The notes under the pieces are model-generated. The model made no database searches. It was given only the letters and a program-made list of their open reading frames with translations, and was not told where the DNA came from. The position numbers and the translations under genes are program-made. This document shows, in pieces, positions 55,400 through 64,000 of a stretch of DNA of 64,000 nucleotides. The stretch is taken from NCBI RefSeq assembly GCF_015706575.1, contig NW_024037074.1, forward strand, positions 20,263,334 through 20,327,333, in the 5' to 3' direction. Each line of letters starts with the position of its first letter. Position 1 is the first letter of the stretch. Source of the DNA: Patiria miniata (taxonomy: Eukaryota; Echinodermata; Asteroidea; Valvatida; Asterinidae).

Positions 55400-57480
55400 G
55401 AACGTGATGCGGAAACTTGAATTGCCTTCCTCGGTACCGCGTTACCGTGATAATTTATCACAGAAATCCGGAATTCAAAGATAATCCCTTTCTCGATACC
55501 GCGTTACCGTGAAAATTTAGAAATCTGGAATTCGCAGATTTTGTTGTCCAAGGTCACATTTTTCGATAAGTAGTTAAGCTCAAATTCTAGTCAATTTTGG
55601 ATAATATTGAAGACTTAAAGTAAAATGCACCATTTGAAACTCAAAATATGAAACAGCCTAAATTTGATGTGATGAACTTTATAATAGGATCGAGTATTCA
55701 TATACTTTGGAATCATTGTGCCAGTGCTCGATCTCATTTTTACGGAAGCTTAAAGTGACCATCCAAGTTTACTCGTTTCCGGGATAACTTATCTTGGAAA
55801 GATGGAATACTGAGATGTTTTAGACGTCTTTCCCTGATAACGTATCTCGGAAAGAGTATTTTCCCTCCACGGACATGTTGCAACTTTACCCCTCCCCGGA
55901 CAATTTTGCGATGATGTATTTTAAGGGGCATGCATTGTATGCGCAGGCTATAGGATAAGGCTACATTTTGGGGCTCTCTTCACGCTTTTTGAAGGAAGGG
56001 AAATGAAACAGACCAAACAGCGCCTTTCTGTTACTCTTTTACACCAAGGTTAGGGAGGGGCTCCTTCTTGGCCGTCGCCAAGGGGAGGGGGCTGGTGCCG
56101 CCCCCCTCCCCTTGGCGAGCACTTGGCCCCCCAACGGCAAAAGGCCGGCTATTTTTTTTGTATTTTTTTTATTATGGTAGTGGGCCCCCTTACTATACTA
56201 TACTATACTATACTTTACTATTTTATTTCTCGGGAATAAATCAACAAATACATGTAAACAAATGACTAAAGTTACAACACAAAAAAAACAAAAGCTTTAG
56301 ATACATAAACAAACACATAAAATACCATTCAGCTCCCGAAGGATTGCCCAAAGAAACATTGTTTCTGTAGGGGTTCTCCAAACTGACTGGTATATACGTG
56401 AAAACAACAAGCAATAAATATGAAAAGAAGTTTTAACTATACCAAAAAAAAAAAAAAGTTAGTTGATACTATTGTTATTACTTGTAAATTCTATAATTAG
56501 TGTTGTTTGTCTTGTTTTGTCTTGTATTGTCGGGCACATCCACCACATGCTTCGGCTTTTGGGGATGATGCCTCCACAGAGTGGAAATGTTTATTGAATT
56601 GAACAATTGAATTGAATAAGGATTTTGGAATTAAATATGTAGTATTGTAGTTCGTGCTTATAGGCCTACTCTTAAATAATGCTTGTTTCAGTGTCACTTG
56701 ATGTTAGTTAAACCGATTGCTCCTATAGGGCTGGTGAGGTCGTTTGTTTCCAAGGGCGGATTGAGGGGGGCAAAGGGGGCCATGCAGGCCTGTCGCCAGC
56801 CCTGAGCATCGGGGGGGGGCATAGTATCAACTAATGGGGCCCACTACCATAAAAAAAAAATACAAAATACATTGTATGGCTTTTGCCGTTGATGGGCCAA
56901 GTGCTCGACAAGGGGGCTGTTTGGTCTGTTTCATTTTCCTTCCTTCAAAAAGCGTGTAAAAAGCCCCAAAATGTAGCCTCATCCCAGTAGCCTGCGCACA
57001 GTGCATGCACGTTAAAAAGATAGCATCGCAAAATTGCACGGGAGGGGTCTAAGTTGCGACATGTCGGTGGAGGGAAAGACGTCTTTCCGAGATGCGATAT
57101 GAGGGAAAGATATTTTTCCGAGATGCGATATCAAGAAAAGGTGTCTTTCCGAGATATGATATCAGGGAAAGACGTCTTTCTGAGATAAGATATAAAGGAA
57201 AGACGTCTTTCTGAGAAACAATATCTGGAAAAGATGTCTTTCCGAGAAACGATATCTGGGAAAGACGTTTTTCCGAGATGCGATATATCACGAAAAGACA
57301 TGTTTTTATCTCAGTATTCCGTCTTCCGAGATAAATTATCTCCGAAACTTGGAAACGCGGATGGTCACTTTAAGCTTTCGTACAATTTCGAGGAAAGAGG
57401 AATTTACAACCGCCCTGGATTTCTGTGATAAAATATCACGGTAACGCGGTATCGCGGAAGGCAATTCAAGCTTCCGTAAC
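55400..57480. repeat. Long inverted repeat, ~650-780-bp arms
   Basis: Left arm 55400-56190 and right arm about 56830-57480 mirror each other: AACTTGAATTGCCTTCC / GGAAGGCAATTCAAGC; GGAAGCTTAAAGTGACCATCC / GGATGGTCACTTTAAGC; ATGAAACAGACCAAACAG / CTGTTTGGTCTGTTTCAT. The loop (56190-56830) has a (CTATA)n patch (56191-56215) and no gene. Arm ends recur near 59190-59250. Confidence 0.82.
57065..57300 (+). repeat. ~31-bp tandem repeat in the right arm
   Basis: About seven or eight units of GGGAAAGACGTCTTTCCGAG plus ATGCGATATCA. The left arm has only one or two units (55810-55870), so the array expanded after the arms formed. GACGTC is palindromic in each unit. Confidence 0.8.
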
Positions 57481-57485
57481 GTGAC

Positions 57486-58395
57486 ATTGTAGACCGCGGG
57501 CTCCCGCGGCGCCAAAATCGCTCCACGTCCGTGGAAAAATGCGGAGGGTGTCTTCCGGCGGGTCGGACACTTCGGGTCGTCCTGATTTTCCCGTACGGAC
57601 CGGCGATCCTTTTCGTCTATTTTTCGTGACTGCATTTTGCGCAGGAATATGCCGTCGTGTGTGCTTTCACGTTGACTGCCTGGCCGCCCCCTGTCCTGGC
57701 TTTTCTGCGTGTCTAGACTGTGCGAGGTCAGCGGCTTCGACGTAGGGGTTCCATTTACGTGTTCTACTCGGCCGTTCTGCAAAAGCGTTCACCAAATTGT
57801 GGTATGGGGTGACCTTGGTAAAATATTTTTTCTCCATGGTGCGTGGCCACCAAGTGCCCCTATTCTTTCATATGCTTCGCTTGCCGCCCCTGTGCCGAGT
57901 GCAACGAATACTCAGAAGTACTACACATTAAGTATGCCTTGCGCGGTCTGACCAATCGAAAGTCTACACTGCGTAGTATTTCCGGGCTATGCAAAACTGT
58001 CGATGGCAACGCGTACTGCAGCCTGCTCCACACCCTGCAAACGAGGTTGGGTATACGGTGCTCGCTATTTGAAGCGCTAGCATGTGACGTCGCGTGATAG
58101 AGTGCTGTTGCTTCCATAAATGTGTTTACAGCTCCATGCTTCCACCACCAAGGCTGAGCGTTGTGAGTTCGCTGCCCGCCACGTATAATTCAGTGTCGTG
58201 TTATAATTTCGGGGGCCTGTTTTGGGTCAACGAAGGATTGATGCATTGCTTCAAACTCGCGATCTTAAACGCAGTCACAAAAAAATCGACGAAAAAGTGT
58301 CCGACCCGGCGGAAGACACCCACATTTTTCCACGGACGTGAAGCCGCGGTCTCGGATCCTTTCAGGAGCAAACATTTCTCCGAGGCCGAGTAAAA
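57486..58395. mobile_element. TIR element with GC-rich inverted ends and cysteine-rich cargo
   Basis: Inverted ends of about 140 bp: AGACCGCGG, CACGTCCGTGGAAAAATG, GTGTCTTCCGGCGGGTCGG on the left (57490-57640) and the inverse on the right (58262-58360). The interior is less AT-rich than the neighbours. No transposase motif and no clear duplication. Confidence 0.6.
57843..58097 (+). other. Unrecognised cysteine-rich ORF
   Basis: 84 residues with a cluster CPYSFICFACRPCAECNEYS at the start and further Cys residues (SGLCKTVDG, AYCSLLH, IRCSLFEALACDVA). The Cys spacing is suggestive of a metal-binding or secreted fragment, but no family is recognised. It may be a captured exon fragment inside the TIR element. 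Confidence 0.25.
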
Positions 58396-59271
58396 CTTGC
58401 TCTTATATAGATGGTTGTACCAACTTCAATAAAAGTTACCGACTTTTTCCTCGCAGACGGTCTCGCAAATTGTTAGAAGTTCAAGTTTACGTTTGTTGAA
58501 GAGTCCAATACTGAAACTTAATTATGACCTTCCTCCATGATTCAGACCGTTTGTAATTTTATGGTAACACTCAACATTTTCATTTCAAATGACACCTTCA
58601 CGTTTTATTGCATTATGATTTAAACCAGCCTTCGCCTGTGTACTACAATAACCTTTTCACTACGTTTTCCAAATTCGACTGCCTCACAAAAAGCCAATTT
58701 AACAGACCAACGGCAACATTTACAGACAGTTGCCACGGTACATAATTATCATGTGCGTAAATCGACGGGGAACAGGGGGAACCCCCCCCCACCCCCCCCC
58801 CCCCCCCCCCCACACACACACACATTTTGAGGCGGGGGCATTTTTTGGTGTCCCCCCCCCCCCACTTTTTCTTCCCCGAATAAAAATGTTGTAGCCTACA
58901 ATAATGATTCTATTGCTCAGAATACATGTAGCTGATTCAATTACTCCAAACTCAAAACTTTAAAAGATGATCTTTGGTTTAGTGGTCAGAAATTGCCTCA
59001 GATCACACCACAGAAATTGCTTTTCTAGCTTTTCTATAACTGCATGTCTCCCCAACTATATCCCCCATTTACATTTAATTCCCCACATTTTCATCCCCAA
59101 CACTACGCCCTACCCGATCTATGATCGGGTAAATCAGCTTGTTGTTAATATTTTAAGAATTCGATGTCTAACGCGGAAAGTCGGATGGTCACTTTTAAGC
59201 TTCCGTACTACGGAAAGTTGGATGGATGGTCACTTTAAGCTTCCGTACCAATGTTTTCAACACAACTTCCA
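58396..59271. other. Unassigned, with hAT-like remnants
   Basis: C-runs with (CA)n at 58785-58823, and a reversed fragment of the GGATCC-family cassette (GAAATTGCCTCAGATCACAC, 58990-59009). Two reversed GGTCACTTTAAGCTTCCGTA ends (about 59190-59250) belong to the 55.4-57.5-kb palindrome family. Confidence 0.5.
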
Positions 59272-59580
59272 TCTATACTACAATCACGAAAATGATTCGG
59301 GGGCGCTGCCATTTTCCCGACCGGTCTCCCGTCCCCATCGCGCCCGTTGGCTGCGGGGGATGGGGAGCGGGGCCCGGCTATTTCCCACCCTATTTCCCAT
59401 AATTCCCTTCCCCATTGGGCCGCGCCGGCCATCTTGCGTACGGGCCGGATAATTGACGTGCCACGTCGTATACGTTCGTTTATGAGCATGCAGCGTACGG
59501 GCCGGATAATTGACGTGCCACGTATACGTTCGTTATGAGCATGCAGCGCATGCAACAGCACAGCGTTGTTGACATGGTTG

Positions 59581-59620
59581 ATGTATCTGTTCCTCCTTGC
59601 TCCAGTTTTCTCTTTGAACG
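59581..59620 (+). CDS. Cargo exon, copy 2 (short signal-peptide-like form)
   Basis: The longer ATG of copy 1 is out of frame here because of a 17-nt deletion upstream. From ATG 59581 the reading is MYLFLLAPVFSLN plus one base, then donor G|GTAAGT at 59621. A 3-nt insertion adds one Leu without shifting the frame. Confidence 0.35.
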
Positions 59621-60414
59621 GTAAGTCTCATTTATGATATGTATTTTTGTTTGTGAAAAGTGGTATTCTTTCGAACGCCACTGGCATTGAGAAGCATTGT
59701 TGTTTGTGAAAAGTGTGAGTCTGTGAGTGTCCAATGATGGCGTAGTCTGGTGGTAGTACGGGGAGGGTTGTACGGGGGGAGGACTCGGCCCGAGTTTGGC
59801 CGTGTGTTTACTTATAGCTAGGCTTAATGTGGCCAATTTACTGCATGCTACATGACCTCCGCAACTACAGGCCTCACTTGGAACATGTACCCGAACATGT
59901 TTGTAGAACTTTGTCAACTTTTGATTTCACAATTGGGCTTTGTTGGTAGTTTATTTTTGGATTTTGCTTTAGTTTGTTTTAGTCCTAAGCCTAGGCCTAC
60001 TACTACTACTCAGTACTAGCTACAACAAAACTGCTGCATTTGTATATAGGCCATGAAATGTACATTCATTCCATACAAATGATGCAAACTAAATCTTTGT
60101 GGTAATCTTAGAACACGGCAAATCATACTAAAAACTTCCTTTAAAGAAATGGCTTTCATACTCATAGGCAAAACAAAATTAATTTACTGCAAATCAAAGA
60201 CCAATAACCAACTTAATAAAGAAACCCAAAAAAATACAGGCAGAGACTAAAACCTGAAACCAACACAGTTAGAATAGTGGATCTAAGAGAATACACTCTG
60301 GCAGAAAATCACATGACTCGACAACAGACATGAACCCAAGCAGGATAAAGAGGAAACTAATACATTGATGACTGTTCAGTGTCTCTGCTGTTCTGCTGAG
60401 ATAAAATCATATGC

Positions 60415-60437
60415 GGGGGGGGGGGGGGGGGGGGGGG
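60415..60437 (+). repeat. 23-nt poly(G) tract
   Basis: Uninterrupted G at the left edge of the segment unique to Helitron copy 2. Confidence 0.95.
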
Positions 60438-60580
60438 TTCACAAAAATACAACATATAAGACATGTTTCGTTGTTTGGCATGTTTGGTTAGTACTTCAGT
60501 AGTGCATTCCGCATAAATGGGGTATTGCAAGTTTTCTTCACCTTAGTCGTTATTCTTTTCTTTCTAACTCCTTTACACAG

Positions 60581-60663
60581 GACTCCCGATGACACCCACA
60601 TCACATGACCAGCTCCAACCATGCTCCAAGCATGCTCCAGTGCATGCTTCAACCAGTTCCTAA
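60581..60663 (+). CDS. Candidate second cargo exon
   Basis: Follows a textbook acceptor (TTTCTAACTCCTTTACACAG, ending 60580). Joined in phase to the 59620 donor it reads on for 27 residues (LPMTPTSHDQ...) to a TAA at 60661-60663. The segment is absent from Helitron copy 1. Whether it is truly an exon is unproven. Confidence 0.3.
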
Positions 60664-61059
60664 AGCAATAATCTCAACTCAAGACGAAGACACCTATTCT
60701 ATCAAGTTCAACTGCAAGATTCCTGCCTTTTCTCTTTACCCATTCAAAACACATTTTCCTTCTAGCCATAATTTTATTTTTAGAAGTCATGAAATAGTGC
60801 AAAAAAAATCACTCTTTTCTGCTGTTTGATGTCCATCCTTTTTTTAAATTATATCCTTGGCTTAGTTGTACCCAAGAATAATGATGGAATGATTACCCGA
60901 TAATTACTGGCCAAGCAGACTGTGTCGATCCTGGCAAACTTATTTGATAACAAAACAATGTCTTTGATTACCAAATTACATAATCACTCTTAAAATTTCA
61001 CAACAAAATATTCATGATCGCATACCCCTCCGTTTCTCATGAGTTTTCACCAACACTCA

Positions 61060-61353
61060 TTAAAAAAATGTTGTCCTGTAACTTACAATGCCACTGTCAT
61101 TATTTATGATTACAGCTTTTAACACAAAAAACTGCAATTGCACAATAACCTTTGACCGTCTTGCTTGAAAGTCTTTCATGGAATGTTTGTGCCTATGGTA
61201 AACAAGCGTGGACCAACGTCCCTTGCGAAAATTGCTCCTAAAACTGACTACAATTATATCCCCTGAGTTTTGTCGAAGTACTACCCTGTACAGTAATGAA
61301 TGCAAATACATTATTACAAAAAAAAATGTGTGTATACCTGATTTAATTTTCAC
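61060..61353 (-). other. 97-aa ORF, partner of 30393-30686
   Basis: Same ORF in the second Helitron copy; no recognised domain. Confidence 0.25.
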
Positions 61354-61626
61354 AGTTTTGTAATAAATACATTTTACATGTGGTGCTTGACATAATTATG
61401 AAGTGCTCCAATATGTCCTTTCTTTTAGTTTTACTCTCTTCTGCAAATAAACGTGTTACGATACTTTGCTGTACAACCCCATCACCATAATAAAAACACC
61501 AACTGCTATAATGACATTAACTTCTACTTAATACATAAGAAACACCCCCTTCACCATAACAAATATAAATTGTTGCCCACTTCCCCGGAAATATAAGTGA
61601 CCATTCACAGGTGTAACATAAATAGG

Positions 61627-61834
61627 CATGGGCGTCGCGGGGGGGGGGGAGGCACTCCCCCCCCGGAAAAGCCAAAAAAAAGTCATAGTGGTGTAAATTT
61701 AATGGGTTGGGGGGGAGCAAAATGTCTCTGCCCCCCTCTAAAACTGATAAATCGAGAATGTGTTGAGAAAAACAGGCATTTTGTGGGCAAAAATATGTTT
61801 TGCCCCCCTCTAGAAAAAATTCTGGCGACGCCCA
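61627..61834 (+). mobile_element. hAT MITE, CATGGGCGTCGC family, in Helitron 2
   Basis: Orthologous in position to 30957-31178: same ends and interior, with different homopolymer lengths. Confidence 0.8.
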
Positions 61835-62792
61835 CACAATACCCAACCCCCACCCCCACTGGCTGCCCCCTCCTCTCCTCTGTAGTGAGAACGATGGATA
61901 CGACGTTGTATAGGCCAAGATCAAACCGCGTTTCATCTAAATTACCTAATTGGTACAGTTGGTGTATACGTCCTTAATGGTTTGGCACCTTGAAAATTCA
62001 ATGTTCAAATTGACTGGACAATATTCCTGCACAACATTATTTATGAGCTTTATATAACGAGACACCGCATGAGACAATCGGTCGGCAATGAATACTTAAT
62101 TTCATTCAACTGTTGACAGCAAGACCTTCCTAATCGGCGCGCAATTTAAAACATTTAAACGGTATGAATCCCAGCACAGACATAAACCTCCACAATATCA
62201 GCGATTTCAATATCACCATCTCCCCTCTATAACAAAAACCATTTCTCCCCATCCCTGGAAATGTTTCTCCCCATCCCCGGAAATATTGGTGACATGGTCG
62301 ACGGGTTTTAACGACGTTCCAACTAGCACCCTTCACCCTAGCTAGCCCCTTCCCCTATATTGACAATATGTCCTTGGACCCTCGCACAATCTCCGCAGGA
62401 AACGTTATGTACGCGCACGTTGAACGCAAATACAAATTAGGCGAGACTGATGGCGAGTCCAAATAGGCTCGCGCCTCGCGTGCAGCAGAGGGTATGATTC
62501 TTTATTTGACTTAACAGTTGTTTGGAGTTATTAGAGTTTAAATTATCGAGATTTCATTGTATACAGTAATTATTACGAAACAGTCAACTCTACCCTAGTT
62601 TTTTACAACGCGAAAAGATCGTAGCCATTGTAAAGCATAGAGCGAGGAACCCAAACACGGTGTGACCTTGTGACCCCATACGCCAACTGATTGGTCGAGC
62701 TCGAGTATGGCCTGCTTAATGTCATAAGTCATTCACTGCACGTTCGCACGTGCTATTCAGAATGTTTTCTATGGTGTTCCATATATGCCAAC

Positions 62793-62925
62793 GGCGTCGC
62801 ATTTTTTTTTGTTTTGGCGTCGCATTTTTTTTTGGCGTCGCATTTTTTTTTTTGCGTCGATTTTTTTTTTTGGCGGCGCATTTCTTTTGGGGCGGTGCAT
62901 TTTTTTTTGGGGGGGGGGGCGTCTA
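62793..62925 (+). repeat. GGCGTCGCA-T(n) short tandem repeat
   Basis: Five or six units of GGCGTCGCATTTTTTTTT with variable T-runs. The flanking 62599-62792 shows nothing recognisable. Confidence 0.8.
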
Positions 62926-62949
62926 TGAGGCGCCCTTTATGACTTTGTT

Positions 62950-63178
62950 ACGAAACAAATATAAATAGAACGAAACCAATATATATAGAACGAAACCATT
63001 ATATTGAACGAAACAAATATATATGGAACGAAACCAATATATAAATAAAACGAGAAACAAAATTTATAGAACGTAACTCCAATATATATAGAACGTAACT
63101 CCAACATATATAGAACGAAACTCCAATATATATAGAACAAGAAAAATATATCGAACGAGAATATAAAACGAAGCAAGT
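62950..63178 (+). repeat. AT-rich ~20-bp satellite, left block
   Basis: About eleven units of GAACGAAACCAATATATATA. The reverse complement continues at 63780-64000, so the two blocks are inverted arms around a hAT MITE. Confidence 0.88.
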
Positions 63179-63195
63179 TGCAAATGGACTCAATT

Positions 63196-63770
63196 CAGGG
63201 TGACTGTAAGGTCAATGCCAAATTCTGCTAGATGTACTTCCAAAATCTGATTGATTAAACAAAAATCTGCCAAATCACCTATGATTTACACGAAATACAT
63301 TATAAACACTTATACTCATATGCAGATGTTATAAAATGTCCTTAACCCCCCCCCCCCCAAAAAAATAATCATAAAATTTCCTTTATAAAAAAAGTTATTA
63401 TTCTTTTTTAAATGGCTCGTGTCTAGCCTGGTTTCCAATGTCTACAGTACTTTACTGTGTTCTCGTACCTCAACGCTTAGACTGGCCAAAAAAATAAAGT
63501 TTTTTTTTGCAAGCAAATCAGCTCTGCTATATTTTTTCGTCCAAATCACCAATTTTGCAGAATTCTGCTAGATATCTGCTTTAAAAAAAATTCATTTGCT
63601 AGATTTTCTATGAAACTGTTTTTCTTCAAAAACTGCTGTTTTCCCGTCAAAATCAACAATTTTGCAAAATTCTGCTAGAATCAATTCAATCAGCTAGATT
63701 TTTTGTCAAACTTTTTCCCCCAAAAAAATCTGTCAAATTTAGCCGAAATTCGGCTAAAACCGGTCACCCT
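63196..63770 (+). mobile_element. hAT MITE of the CAGGGTG family
   Basis: Left CAGGGTGACTGTAAGGTCAA and right CGGCTAAAACCGGTCACCCT match 17492-17997. It shares the AAATTCTGCTAGATG / TTAGCCGAAATTCGGCTAAA blocks. No clean 8-bp duplication remains. Confidence 0.75.
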
Positions 63771-63779
63771 ATTGAAACG

Positions 63780-64000
63780 TCAAATATACATATTTGAGTT
63801 TCGTTCTATATATATTGGAGTTACGTTCTATATATATTGGATTTACGTTCTATATATATTTGATTTTCGTTCTATATATATTTGTTTTTCGTTCTATATA
63901 TATTGGTTTCGTTCCATATATATTTGTTTCTCGTTCTATATATATTTGTTTCGTTCCATATATTGGTTTCGTTCTATATATATTGGTTTCGTTCTATGTA
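63780..64000 (-). repeat. AT-rich ~20-bp satellite, right block
   Basis: Inverse units TTCGTTCTATATATATTGGT continuing past the window end, so its full length is unknown. Confidence 0.88.

Larger units (their letters stand above)
59272..62598 (+). mobile_element. Non-autonomous Helitron, copy 2 (3327 bp)
   Basis: Starts TCTATACTACAATC after an A (59271) and ends CTAG before a T (62599). It is collinear with 28936-31979 throughout. Differences: a ~365-bp segment present only here (about 60412-60777), loss of the terminal hairpin, and small indels in the cargo exon. No Rep/helicase gene. Confidence 0.88.

Noticed and set aside
59272..62598. The 3-kb duplicate first read as a plain segmental duplication
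   Set aside because: Both copies share TC/CTAG termini in A|T targets and have unrelated flanks, which fits independent Helitron insertions better.
1..64000. tRNA, rRNA, snRNA genes and endogenous viral genes
   Set aside because: No sequence block with the needed conserved boxes or protein motifs (e.g. gag/pol/integrase) was recognised by eye; a covariance-model and profile scan would be needed to exclude diverged ones.

Overview
The window is metazoan nuclear DNA dominated by mobile elements. It has no operons, no prokaryotic gene density, GT-AG splice signals, and Harbinger, Helitron, hAT and LINE remains. The mix, plus very abundant small TIR and foldback elements, suggests a marine invertebrate such as a lancelet, echinoderm, hemichordate or mollusc; the species cannot be fixed from the sequence alone. 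Only one stretch looks like host coding sequence: two minus-strand exons near 13.85-14.30 kb encoding the acidic N-terminus and start of a coiled coil, with a weak resemblance to TBK1-adaptor (AZI2/TBKBP1) N-termini.

Layout. 0-4.5 kb: a TGACGTCA-rich dispersed repeat ('family A'), with a partial inverted copy at 34-35.4 kb and relatives at 16.4 and 19-20.5 kb. 8.5-13.1 kb: a 55-bp minisatellite split by two insertions, a 772-bp foldback element with a 10-bp target duplication and a 2.4-kb hAT-like element with an 8-bp duplication. 16.8-19 kb: 5'-truncated LINE with a hAT MITE cleanly inserted in its ORF. 20.5-24.3 kb: a near-complete Harbinger transposon with a Myb/SANT-like gene on + and a broken DDE nuclease gene on -. 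24.3-25.1, 28.5-28.9 and 32-32.7 kb: a ~163-bp tandem repeat ('family B') full of YY1-like motifs. 26.6-27.4 kb: five 145-bp units ending in a C-rich tail. 28.9-32 and 59.3-62.6 kb: two copies of a non-autonomous Helitron carrying a CpG-rich leader and an exon that reads as a signal peptide followed by a good splice donor.

33-58 kb is a run of long inverted repeats, many nested: 33.5-36, 37.3-38.6, 38.7-39.6, 39.6-40.4, 40.97-43.1, 44.3-44.8, 44.8-47.4, 48.5-50.8, 49.1-50.4 and 55.4-57.5 kb. In three of them one arm has a later insertion while the opposite arm keeps the empty site, so insertion point, target duplication and order of events can be read inside the window. 52.3-55 kb holds repeated CCGTTTT-rich units, and 62.8-64 kb AT-rich satellites.

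Nothing here is clearly a new functional system. The strongest material is the Helitron with its exon-like cargo, the palindromes with built-in empty sites, and the Harbinger copy deleted across the meeting point of its two convergent genes. Percent identities, repeat counts genome-wide and protein assignments were judged by eye and not computed.
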